In this document: positions 6,124 to 13,246 of the stretch, one piece after another | Layout: each line of letters begins with the position of its first letter | How positions within the stretch are numbered: the stretch's first letter is position 1 | NCBI GenBank assembly: GCA_035623515.1 | Contig: DASPTH010000368.1 | Coordinates: 1 to 15,092 of the forward strand | Source of the DNA: DASPTH01 sp035623515 | Lineage (GTDB): Bacteria > Actinomycetota > Acidimicrobiia > IMCC26256 > DASPTH01 | Length of the DNA: 15,092 nucleotides | Direction of reading: 5' to 3' | Made by a program: the position numbers and the translations under genes | Notes under the pieces: generated by a model | The model's database searches: none | The model's input: only the letters and a program-made list of their open reading frames with translations | Told to the model about the DNA's origin: nothing

Positions 6124-7419
6124 TCAAGTGCGCGGAACGCCTTGGAGACGGTCGGCCACTTTCGCCTCCGCCTCGGCCTTGAGCCTGAGGAAGTGCTCGG
6201 ACGGGAACAGGTCGGGCGCCGGTTCGTATCGCTTCAGGAGCTGCCGGGCCAGCGTGACCTTGTGGACCTCGGTGGGACCGTCGGCGAGCCCGAGCACGAA
6301 CGACTCGACGAGGTACTGGACGAACGGCATCTCGTGCGTGACGCCGAGCGAGCCGTGGAGCTGCAGCGCGCGCGCCGACACGTCGTGCAGCACTTTCTGC
6401 ATCATCGCCTTGACCGCCGAGATGTCCGCTCGCACCGCCTTGTAGTCGTCGTACTGGTCGATCTTCCACGCGGTCTGCATGGTGAGGAGCCGGAACGCCT
6501 CGATCTCCATCCACGAGTCGGCGATCATCTCCTGCACGAGCTGCTTCGCGCCGAGCAGCTCGCCCTGCGTGTAGCGCGACACCGCGCGCTCGCAGAGCAT
6601 GTCGAAGATGCGGCGCACGAGCCCCACGGTGCGCATCGCGTGGTGGATACGGCCACCTCCGAGGCGCGTCTGCGCGACGACGAACGCGCCGCCACGGGGC
6701 CCGAGCATGTGGTCGGCGGGCACGCGCACATCCTCGTAACGGACGTAGCCCTCGCGGCCACTGCCGATCGGCTGGTACCCGAGACCGACGTTGCGGAGGA
6801 CGTTGATGCCCGGTGTCTCCCTCGGCACGACGAACATGGAGTGCCGTTCGTAGGGCGGCGCGTCCGGATCGGTGACGGCCATGACGATGAGGAAGGCGGC
6901 GATGTCGGCAAACGACGAGAACCACTTCTCGCCGTTGATCACCCATTCGTCACCGTCCGGGACGGCTTCGGCCGTGAACACCTTCGGGTCGGCACCTCCC
7001 TGCGGCTCGGTCATCGAGAAGCACGACACGATGCGGTTGTCGAGGAGCGGTTCCAGGTAGCGCGCCTTCAGCTCCGGCGTCCCGTAGCGGGCGAGGATCT
7101 CGCTGTTGCCGGAGTCGGGCGCCTGCGACCCGAACACGATCGGCGCGCACTCCGACCGGCCGAGGATCTCGTTGAGCAGCCCCAGCTTCACCTGCCCGTA
7201 GCCGGGCCCACCCAGGTGCGGCCCGAGATGGGTCGCCCAGAGCCCGCGCTCCTTCACGATCTGCTGGAGCGGCGGGATGAGCGCCCGGCGAACCGGGTCG
7301 TCGAGGTCGTGCGACTCCACGATGATCAGGTCGAGGGGCTCGCACTCCTCGCGGACGAAGGTCTCCACCCACGCGAGTTGTTCGGCGTACTCGGGATCGG
7401 TCGAGAAGTCCCAGGACAT
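6124..7419 (-). CDS. ACAD10/11-type acyl-CoA dehydrogenase (LvaC-like)
   Basis: This 431-residue ACAD is longer than the usual 380, with an extended N-terminal half and a charged tail (399-431). Flavin and substrate motifs are FSMTEPQGGADP and WVINGEKWFSS, followed later by LQLHGSLGVTHEMP. Where MCAD-like enzymes have YEGT with catalytic Glu, this one reads ADGPTEVH (379-386), which puts D380 at the base position. That signature is the one I know from ACAD10/ACAD11, which act on 4-hydroxy acids after phosphorylation. The start at ATG 7419 is fixed by a strong GAGGAGGT Shine-Dalgarno 5 bases upstream. It converges with the APH-fold kinase, the other half of the ACAD10/11 fusion. A role in converting 4-phosphoacyl-CoA to enoyl-CoA is inferred; a plain dehydrogenase is the alternative. 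Confidence 0.92.
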   Translation of the reverse strand: MSWDFSTDPEYAEQLAWVETFVREECEPLDLIIVESHDLDDPVRRALIPPLQQIVKERGLWATHLGPHLGGPGYGQVKLGLLNEILGRSECAPIVFGSQAPDSGNSEILARYGTPELKARYLEPLLDNRIVSCFSMTEPQGGADPKVFTAEAVPDGDEWVINGEKWFSSFADIAAFLIVMAVTDPDAPPYERHSMFVVPRETPGINVLRNVGLGYQPIGSGREGYVRYEDVRVPADHMLGPRGGAFVVAQTRLGGGRIHHAMRTVGLVRRIFDMLCERAVSRYTQGELLGAKQLVQEMIADSWMEIEAFRLLTMQTAWKIDQYDDYKAVRADISAVKAMMQKVLHDVSARALQLHGSLGVTHEMPFVQYLVESFVLGLADGPTEVHKVTLARQLLKRYEPAPDLFPSEHFLRLKAEAEAKVADRLQGVPRT

Positions 7420-7424
7420 CGCCC

Positions 7425-7432
7425 ACCTCCTC
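7425..7432 (-). promoter_or_regulatory. Strong Shine-Dalgarno (GAGGAGGT) for the ACAD
   Basis: On the minus strand GAGGAGGT lies 5 bases before ATG 7419. It is the strongest ribosome binding site in the window and settles the start. The rest of the divergent gap (7433-7517) shows no clear promoter on either strand. Confidence 0.75.
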
Positions 7433-7517
7433 AGTCGTCTTGGTGTCGACCTTCGATTCGTGCGCTCGGACTGTGCTATGGATTCGCGGTCACCGCCAAC
7501 CGGAAGGTCACGACTCC

Positions 7518-8411
7518 ATGAGCTCGGACCGCATGTGTGAAGGACGCGTCTGCATCGTCACGGGCGCGGGCCGGGGACTGGGACGCGAGTACGCACTCTC
7601 GCTCGCACGGCACGGCGCCACGGTCGTCGTCAACGACCTCGGCGGCGGCCGCGACGGTGTCGGCGCCGACGCCGGACCCGCGCAGGAAGTCGTGGAGGAG
7701 ATCGCGGCCGCCGGGGGCGAGGCCGCCGCCAACACCGACGACGTCAGCTCGTGGGACGGTGCCGCCGGCCTCGTGCAGCAGGCGATCGACACGTTCGGAC
7801 GCCTCGACGTCCTCGTGAACAATGCCGGGATCCTCCGCGACCGCATGCTGTTCTCGATGACGGAGGAGGAGTGGGACGCCGTGATCCGCGTGCACCTCAA
7901 GGGCACGTTCGCGCCGAGCCACCACGCTGCGGCGTACTGGCGTGAGCGGTCGAAGGCAGGCGATGCAGTCGACGCACGGCTGGTGAACACGACGTCGGTG
8001 TCCGGTCTCTACGCCAACGTCGGCCAGACGAACTACGGCGCGGCCAAGGCGGGCATCGCCACGTTCACACAGATCGCCGCGCAGGAGCTCGGGCGCTACG
8101 GCGTGACCGTCAACGCCATCGCGCCCGGCGCGCTCACCCGCCTCACCGGTGATCTCGAGATCACCGACGAGATCCGCCAGAGCTTCGCGCCCACCTGGGT
8201 TGCGCCGGTGATCACGTGGCTGGCATCGCCCGACTCCGCCGACGTCACCGGCCAGGTCATCGAGGCGTCCGGCCTGGTGCTCGCGATCGCGGAGGGCTGG
8301 CACCGCGGTCCGTCCACCGAGCCGGTGGAGTCCCCGGAGGAGGTCGGCCCGCACGTCCGCAAGCTGCTCGCCGACGCGCGCCCGCGCACGATGTTCCACG
8401 AGGTGAGCTAG
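7518..8411 (+). CDS. (3R)-hydroxyacyl-CoA dehydrogenase, 17beta-HSD4/MFE-2-type SDR
   Basis: This 297-residue SDR resembles the dehydrogenase domain of peroxisomal MFE-2 (HSD17B4) and the actinobacterial ChsB1-type enzyme. It has TGAGRGLG (15-22), then VVVNDLGG (36-43), whose Asp after beta-2 (D40) favours NAD+. NNAGILRDR is at 101-109, followed by S160, YANVGQTNYGAAK with Y173 and K177, and a late WVAPVITWL segment. All catalytic residues are present. It should oxidise 3-hydroxyacyl-CoA to 3-ketoacyl-CoA, the step before the thiolase encoded 2 bp downstream. I start at ATG 7518, with GGAAGG 10 bases upstream; ATG 7533 is possible. It is the first gene of a four-gene operon. No MFE-2-type MaoC hydratase domain is fused or adjacent. 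Confidence 0.92.
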   Translation: MSSDRMCEGRVCIVTGAGRGLGREYALSLARHGATVVVNDLGGGRDGVGADAGPAQEVVEEIAAAGGEAAANTDDVSSWDGAAGLVQQAIDTFGRLDVLVNNAGILRDRMLFSMTEEEWDAVIRVHLKGTFAPSHHAAAYWRERSKAGDAVDARLVNTTSVSGLYANVGQTNYGAAKAGIATFTQIAAQELGRYGVTVNAIAPGALTRLTGDLEITDEIRQSFAPTWVAPVITWLASPDSADVTGQVIEASGLVLAIAEGWHRGPSTEPVESPEEVGPHVRKLLADARPRTMFHEVS

Positions 8412-8413
8412 CC

Positions 8414-9616
8414 GTGGCCGACGCCTGGATCGTCGACGTGGTCCGCACGCCCCGAGGGAAGGGCCGCGCCGACGGCGCGCTGCACGACGTCCACCCGCAG
8501 GAGCTGTTCGCTCAGTGCCTGCGCGCGCTGGAGGCACGGGTCGGATTCGAACCCGCGGAGGTCGACGACGTGATCGCCGGCAACGGCATCCTCACCGGTG
8601 ACCACGACGCCGTCGGACGATTGGCGACGCTCCTCGCGGGGTGGCCGGAGACGGTGCCGGGCTTGACGCTGAACCGCTTCTGCGGGTCCGCGCAGCAGGC
8701 GATCACGGTGGCGGCGATGGGCGTGGCCAGCGGGCTCCAGGACCTCGTCGTCGCCGGCGGGGTCGAGTCGATGTCGCGCTGGAACCTCGCGGCGGGCTCG
8801 ATCACCATCGACGGCGGGAATCCCGACTTCCGGGAGCGCTTCCCCACCGTCCCGCAGGGCATCTCGGCCGACCTGATCGCGACCCTCGCGGGATTCGACC
8901 GCACCGACGTCGACACGTTCGCGGTCGAGAGCCAACGTCGCGCCGGGGTCGCCGTCGCCGAGGGTCGCTTCGACCACGGCATCGTCGCGGTGACCGGTGC
9001 CGACGGGCAGGTGCTGCTCGCGCGCGACGAGCACCCGCGCCCCGGCACGACCCTCGAGGCGCTCGCGAAGCTCCGGCCCGCGTTCGCGGAGGTGGGCGCG
9101 ACCTACGACGAGATGGCGCTGCAGTGCTATCCCCAGGTCGACCACATCGAGCACGTCCACCACGCCGGCAACTCCTCGGGAGTCGTCGACGGCGCGGCGG
9201 CGGCGGTCGTGGCATCGGACGCGTGGGTCGGCGCCAACCGCGTCACGCCGCGAGCGCGCATCCGCGCCGCCGCGGCAATCGGCTCGGAGCCGGTGATCAT
9301 GCTGACCGCGCCCGGCCCGGCGGCAGAACGCTGCCTGGGAAAAGCGGGGATGAACGTGAGCGACATCGACCTCTGGGAGGTGAACGAGGCGTTTGCCGCG
9401 GTGCCGCTCGAGACGATGCGCCACCTCGACCTCGATCCCGAACGCGTCAACGTGAACGGCGGCGCGATCGCGCTCGGTCATCCGATCGGGGCGACGGGCG
9501 CCATGCTCATCGGTACCGTGCTCGACGAGCTCGAGCGTCGCGACCTCAGCACGGGACTCGTGACCATGTGCACCGGTGGCGGCATGGGCACGGCCACCGT
9601 GATCGAGCGGGTGTGA
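8414..9616 (+). CDS. Thiolase (acetyl-CoA acyltransferase)
   Basis: This 400-residue thiolase has a normal length and a complete catalytic set: nucleophile C90 in NRFCGSAQQA, NEAFA in the middle of the C-half, GGAIALGHPIGATGA with H356, and the base C386 in CTGGGMG. It should cleave 3-ketoacyl-CoA with CoA to give acetyl- or propionyl-CoA plus a shortened acyl-CoA. GTG 8414 lies 2 bp after the SDR stop, with GAGGTG (8400-8405) placed inside the SDR's last codons. The next gene starts inside its stop (GTGA overlap), so the two are translationally coupled. The presence of AMACR in the same operon suggests 2-methyl-branched substrates releasing propionyl-CoA, which is inference. It could also be a biosynthetic acetyl-CoA acetyltransferase, but the context favours degradation. 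Confidence 0.95.
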   Translation: MADAWIVDVVRTPRGKGRADGALHDVHPQELFAQCLRALEARVGFEPAEVDDVIAGNGILTGDHDAVGRLATLLAGWPETVPGLTLNRFCGSAQQAITVAAMGVASGLQDLVVAGGVESMSRWNLAAGSITIDGGNPDFRERFPTVPQGISADLIATLAGFDRTDVDTFAVESQRRAGVAVAEGRFDHGIVAVTGADGQVLLARDEHPRPGTTLEALAKLRPAFAEVGATYDEMALQCYPQVDHIEHVHHAGNSSGVVDGAAAAVVASDAWVGANRVTPRARIRAAAAIGSEPVIMLTAPGPAAERCLGKAGMNVSDIDLWEVNEAFAAVPLETMRHLDLDPERVNVNGGAIALGHPIGATGAMLIGTVLDELERRDLSTGLVTMCTGGGMGTATVIERV

Positions 9617-10407
9617 AGCCGACGAGCACGCTGACCGTCGAACGGCCCGCCGACGGGGTCGCGCTCGTCCGGCTCGATCGCCCCGAGCGGCTCAACGCCA
9701 TCAACGAGGTGCTCCTCGGCGAGTTGAAACAGCTCTGCGCCGAGCTCGCGCTCGACCGCAACGTGCGGGCCGTCGTGCTCACCGGTGCCGGCCGCGGCTT
9801 CTGCTCGGGCATCGACCTGCGCGACTTCGGGCCCGGCATGCTGGAGGCCACCGATCCCGCGATCGACCGCCTCCACTTCCAGGAGGCCATGGCCTCGCTC
9901 CCCCTGGCGATCCGCGCGTTGCCCCAGCCGGTCGTCGCCGCGATCAACGGACCGGCAGTCGGCGGTGGGCTCGCTCTCTGTCTCGCGAGCGACGTCCGCA
10001 TCTGCTCGCCGTCCGCGTCGTTCGGCAACGCCGCGGTCCTCATCGGGCTGTCGGGCGCCGAGATGGGCATGAGCTACTTCCTGCCGCGCATCGTCGGGCT
10101 GAGCGTGGCCGCCGACTGGATGCTCACCGGCCGGACCGTGTCGGCCGACGAGGCGTACCGGCGCGGGTTGGTGAGCGAGTTGGTCGACGACGAGAGATTG
10201 ATCGCACGTGCGGTGGAGCTCGCGGGCCTCGTTGCGGCGAACTCGCCGCTCGGCGTCCAGATGACGAAGCGCGCGTTGCAGGTGAACACCGACGCGCCGG
10301 ATCTGGTTGCCGCGATGGAGGTGGAGAACCGCAACCAGGTGATCACGCACGCCACCGACGAGGCCGCCGCCGCCCGCGAGCGCTGGTCGAAGCGACGGGA
10401 AACGTGA
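9613..10407 (+). CDS. Crotonase-fold protein (enoyl-CoA hydratase/isomerase family)
   Basis: This 264-residue crotonase has the usual length. The oxyanion-hole elements are present: FCSGIDL (63-69) and GPAVGGGLALCLASD (113-127). The acid/base pair differs from hydratases. Aligned by eye to rat crotonase, the E144 slot (FGQPE) is FGNAA with A141, and the E164 slot (AMEMVLTG) is AADWMLTG with D168. E150 in LSGAEMG is a possible substitute. It may therefore be an isomerase, hydrolase or other crotonase reaction, or a hydratase with shifted residues. It starts at GTG 9613, overlapping the thiolase stop by 4 bp, and its own stop overlaps the racemase start by 4 bp. Expression is thus tightly linked to the SDR, thiolase and racemase. 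Confidence 0.92.
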   Translation: MKPTSTLTVERPADGVALVRLDRPERLNAINEVLLGELKQLCAELALDRNVRAVVLTGAGRGFCSGIDLRDFGPGMLEATDPAIDRLHFQEAMASLPLAIRALPQPVVAAINGPAVGGGLALCLASDVRICSPSASFGNAAVLIGLSGAEMGMSYFLPRIVGLSVAADWMLTGRTVSADEAYRRGLVSELVDDERLIARAVELAGLVAANSPLGVQMTKRALQVNTDAPDLVAAMEVENRNQVITHATDEAAAARERWSKRRET

Positions 10408-11549
10408 CGGGTCCGCTCACCGGGATCCGCGTCGTGATGATGGCCGGACTCGGGCCGGCGCCGTTCTGCGGAACGCTGCTCGGTGACCTCGGTGCCGACG
10501 TGGTGCGTGTCGACCGGGTGACCGACGTCGACGGGCCGTCGCCGATCGACACGCTGATGCGCCGAAGCCAGCGGTCGATCGCAGTCGACATGAAGCATCC
10601 CGAGGGTCGCGCGCTCGTGTACGCGCTCACGGCCGGTGCCGACGCGTTCGTCGACGTGTACCGGCCGGGTGCGGCCGAGCGCCTCGGCATCGGGCCCGAC
10701 GAGCTGCTCGCGCGCAACCCGCGCCTCGTGTACGCCCGCATGACGGGCTGGGGCCAGGACGGTCCGTACGCGCAGATGGCGGGTCACGACATCAACTACC
10801 TCGCGCTCTCCGGCGCGCTGCACGCCATCGGTCCGCCGGAGACGCCGGTACCCCCGCTCAACCTGCTCGGCGACTACGGCGGTGGCGGCATGCTCCTCGC
10901 CGTCGGCCTGCTCGGCGGGATCATCGAGTCGCGTCATTCGGGGATCGGCCAGGTGGTCGACGTCGCCATGTTCGACGGCGCGGCCATGCTCATGACCGTG
11001 TTCTACGGCCTCTTCGCCCAGGGCCGGTGGGAGGACAGGAGGGGGGCGAACGTGATCGACGGTGCCGCCCACTACTACCGCGCGTACGAGACGGCCGACG
11101 GCCGGCACTTCGCGGTCGGCGCGATGGAGCCACAGTTCTACGAGGAGCTGTGCGCGCGTCTCGGAGTTTCCGTGCCCCAGGAGGACACGCCGGAAGCGTG
11201 GGCGCAACACGGCGACGTGATGGCCGCGCGCTTCCGCGAGAAGACACGCGCTCAGTGGGAAGAAGAGTTGGTCGCCCCGCAGTCGTGCGCGTCGCCCGTG
11301 CTCGGCCTCTCCGAAGCGCCGGACCACCCGCACAGCCGCGCGCGCGGCACGTTCATCGACGTGGACGGCGTGATCCAGCCCGCGCCCGCGCCGCGGTTCT
11401 CGCGCACCGCGCCTCCGGTACCCGCACCGCCGTCACTGCCGGGCGACCACACCCTCGCGGTCCTCGCCGAGCTGGACGCCGACGCCGACGCGCTCGTGGA
11501 AGCCGGTGTCGTCCGCCAGAGCACGCGGAGGGAGCCGGAACCTCCGTGA
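10404..11549 (+). CDS. Alpha-methylacyl-CoA racemase (CaiB/BaiF family)
   Basis: This 381-residue family III CoA transferase-fold protein matches the racemase branch. Residues matching the known M. tuberculosis MCR active site (R52, H126, D156, E241) are visible as R53/R54, H128 in AGHDINYLALSG, D157 in NLLGDYGGGGM and E242 in GAMEPQFY. AMACR epimerises (2R)- to (2S)-methylacyl-CoA so that ACADs can act on it. This is needed for pristanic-type acids and sterol side chains. GTG 10404 overlaps the crotonase stop by 4 bp. It ends the four-gene operon, or is followed after 79 bp by a small gene. The Pro/Ala-rich stretch near 345-370 is common in the family's C-terminal tail. A true CoA transferase is less likely given the GHDINY motif. 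Confidence 0.92.
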   Translation: MTGPLTGIRVVMMAGLGPAPFCGTLLGDLGADVVRVDRVTDVDGPSPIDTLMRRSQRSIAVDMKHPEGRALVYALTAGADAFVDVYRPGAAERLGIGPDELLARNPRLVYARMTGWGQDGPYAQMAGHDINYLALSGALHAIGPPETPVPPLNLLGDYGGGGMLLAVGLLGGIIESRHSGIGQVVDVAMFDGAAMLMTVFYGLFAQGRWEDRRGANVIDGAAHYYRAYETADGRHFAVGAMEPQFYEELCARLGVSVPQEDTPEAWAQHGDVMAARFREKTRAQWEEELVAPQSCASPVLGLSEAPDHPHSRARGTFIDVDGVIQPAPAPRFSRTAPPVPAPPSLPGDHTLAVLAELDADADALVEAGVVRQSTRREPEPP

Positions 11550-11628
11550 CAAGGGACTCGCGACCCTGGTGTCGAGTGCGAACCGCGCCGAGACTCGTCG
11601 GTGACGGGCACGACGCGGGGAGGTCGCG

Positions 11629-11850
11629 ATGGGCGCGCCGCACTGGGAGTACCGGACCGTCGACTTCTCGAAGCCGAGCCGCGACCTCGAGGCGCTGAAC
11701 CGCCTCGGTGCCGACGGGTGGGAAGCAGTCGCGATGGTGACCACCTGGGGGGTCGGCGAGATGCGCTTCGCACACCCGATCGTCCTGCTGAAGCGGCCGC
11801 TCGACGACGGGTCTGATGGCGCCGTGGCGGCGACCGCAGTACAATCTTAG
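11629..11850 (+). CDS. Small DUF4177-like protein
   Basis: This is a 73-residue protein. Its pattern, HWEYRTVDF (residues 5-13), then LNRLGADGWEAVAMV (23-37) and LLKRP (53-57), fits the DUF4177 type of small beta-rich proteins of unknown function. A good Shine-Dalgarno (GGGGAGG, 11617-11623) sits 5 bases before the ATG, which supports real translation. The last 14 or so residues are a low-complexity Gly/Ala tail. It has no signal peptide and no membrane segment. It lies 79 bp after the racemase, and its stop comes 4 bp before the next promoter. No function can be assigned; a link to the operon is possible from position only. Confidence 0.75.
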   Translation: MGAPHWEYRTVDFSKPSRDLEALNRLGADGWEAVAMVTTWGVGEMRFAHPIVLLKRPLDDGSDGAVAATAVQS

Positions 11851-11853
11851 ATA

Positions 11854-11869
11854 TTGACATCGACGTCAA
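11854..11869. promoter_or_regulatory. Candidate operator (16-bp near-palindrome over the -35)
   Basis: TTGACATCGACGTCAA reads as an inverted repeat with TTGAC/GTCAA arms and a central TCGA; only the A/C pair at positions 6 and 11 breaks symmetry. It covers the -35 box and part of the spacer, where a TetR-type repressor could block polymerase. No regulator gene is in the window. Similar imperfect palindromes occur by chance in sequence of this length, so the case rests on position. Confidence 0.4.
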
Positions 11870-11882
11870 AACTTGGTAGCTT
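11854..11882 (+). promoter_or_regulatory. Promoter TTGACA-17-TAGCTT for the amidohydrolase
   Basis: TTGACA (11854-11859) and TAGCTT (11877-11882) are separated by exactly 17 bases, a near-consensus housekeeping promoter. The expected start near 11889 leaves a leader of about 28 bases containing GAGGAG (11904-11909), 7 bases before GTG 11917. Confidence 0.75.
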
Positions 11883-11916
11883 GCGGCCCCAGAGCACCTG
11901 AACGAGGAGACCCAAC

Positions 11917-13161
11917 GTGCCCGATTCCGACGAACACTTCATCTACGTGCGCGAGCGGAGGCTCCCGTACGAGACCTTCGACGCCGACAACCACCTGTAC
12001 GAGAACCGCGACGCGCTCACGAAGTTCCTCCCCGCGGAGTACAAGAACGCGGTCAGGTACGTCGACATCGACGGCCGCACCAAGCTCGCCATCCGTGATC
12101 ACATCAGCGAGTACATCCCCAACCCCACGTTCGCCAAGGTCGCGGTCCCCGGCGGCTGGGGGAACACCGCCGCGAACCGCGGGCAGGGCGGCGTCGGCGG
12201 GCACACCGGCGTCAAGCCGAAGGTGATGCCGAGCCCCGACGCGTTCTTCGACCCCGAGCCGCGCTACGCGCTGATGAAGGACATGGGCATCGACCGCACG
12301 TTGCTGTGGCCGACGCTCGCCAGCGTGCTCGAGGAGCGGTTGTCCGACGACCCCGACACGGTCGCGATCATCATCCACGCCCTCAACGAGTGGATGCACG
12401 AGCACTGGAGCTTCGTGTACTCCGACGCCATCTACGCAACCCCGATCATCAGCCTGGCCGCCGGTGTCGACACCGCACTCCAGGAGCTGCAGTTCGTCCA
12501 CGAGCGCGGCGCCAAGATCTTCCTCATCCGGGTTGCGCCGGTGCCCACGTGGAAGGGTCGCAAGTCCTTCGCGCTCCCGGAGTTCGACCCGTTCTGGGAG
12601 GAAGTGCAGCGTCTCGACATCGTCGTCGGCATGCACTCGGGTGACCCGGGTTACCAGCGCTACGTCAACGAGTGGGAGGGCATCCCCACCGAGATGCTGC
12701 CCTTCAAGGCGACGGGCTCGCCGGCGTTCCAGGCGATGATGTCGCAGAAGAGCGTCATCGACGACGGCATGGCGTCGGTCATCGGCCACGGCCTCGCGAC
12801 GCGGTTCCCGAAGCTGAAGTTCATGCCGGTGGAGTTCATGTCGACCTGGCTGCGGCCGTTCCTCCACCGCATGCAGAACGCCTACGAGCGTTCGCCGGTC
12901 CTCTTCGACGAGGATCCGTTCGAGGTGTTCAAGCGCAACGTCTACGTGCACATCTTCCACGAGCCCGACCCGAAGGGCCTCCTCGACATGGGCCTCCCCG
13001 CGGACCGTCTGATGTTCGGCTCCGACTTCCCGCACCCGGAGGGTCTCGGCGACCCGCTCGCCTACAGCGAGGTCGTCGAGCCGCTCGGAAAGGAGGACCA
13101 GGAGTTGATCATGGGCGCCACGCTCGCCCAGGCACTCAAGGTCGGGAAGTACGCGGCGTAG
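11917..13161 (+). CDS. Metal-dependent amidohydrolase (amidohydrolase 2/ACMSD-like family)
   Basis: This 414-residue TIM-barrel protein belongs to the amidohydrolase-2 superfamily, which includes ACMSD and gamma-resorcylate decarboxylases. Candidate metal and catalytic residues are D22/D24/H26 in DADNHLYE, where classic members have HxH, then H240 in GMHSGD, H291 in IGHGLA and D370 in GSDFPHPEG. The family hydrolyses or decarboxylates ring or diketone-like acids. Here a role in ring cleavage or decarboxylation of a catabolic intermediate is plausible but unproven. It has its own promoter, a possible operator and a good Shine-Dalgarno, so it looks independently regulated and perhaps inducible. 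A perfect hairpin follows the stop. There is no signal peptide, so it should be cytoplasmic. Confidence 0.9.
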   Translation: MPDSDEHFIYVRERRLPYETFDADNHLYENRDALTKFLPAEYKNAVRYVDIDGRTKLAIRDHISEYIPNPTFAKVAVPGGWGNTAANRGQGGVGGHTGVKPKVMPSPDAFFDPEPRYALMKDMGIDRTLLWPTLASVLEERLSDDPDTVAIIIHALNEWMHEHWSFVYSDAIYATPIISLAAGVDTALQELQFVHERGAKIFLIRVAPVPTWKGRKSFALPEFDPFWEEVQRLDIVVGMHSGDPGYQRYVNEWEGIPTEMLPFKATGSPAFQAMMSQKSVIDDGMASVIGHGLATRFPKLKFMPVEFMSTWLRPFLHRMQNAYERSPVLFDEDPFEVFKRNVYVHIFHEPDPKGLLDMGLPADRLMFGSDFPHPEGLGDPLAYSEVVEPLGKEDQELIMGATLAQALKVGKYAA

Positions 13162-13187
13162 CCCGACGGCCCACCGCGGCGGTCACA

Positions 13188-13223
13188 TCACGCCCACGCG
13201 CGCCGACGCGCGCGTGGGCGTGA
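13188..13223 (+). terminator. Perfect 15-bp GC-rich hairpin after the amidohydrolase
   Basis: Arms 13188-13202 and 13209-13223 (TCACGCCCACGCGCG and its exact complement) enclose a 6-base loop. The hairpin starts 27 bp after the amidohydrolase stop. No T-run follows, as is common for actinobacterial hairpin terminators. It also sits just upstream of the next gene's -10 box, so it could insulate or modulate that promoter. Confidence 0.65.
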
Positions 13224-13234
13224 CGCGTGCGATG

Positions 13235-13240
13235 TAGGGT
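13235..13240 (+). promoter_or_regulatory. -10 box (TAGGGT) for leaderless acyl-CoA ligase
   Basis: TAGGGT matches TAnnnT and lies 6 bases before GTG 13247. No Shine-Dalgarno fits between them, which suggests leaderless transcription. No clear -35 is seen; the region upstream is the terminator hairpin. Confidence 0.5.
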
Positions 13241-13246
13241 CCGAAC

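Noticed and set aside
7433..7517. Promoters in the divergent ACAD/SDR gap
   Set aside because: Weak matches such as CTATGGAT can be picked out, but none has a paired -35 or a convincing distance to a start.
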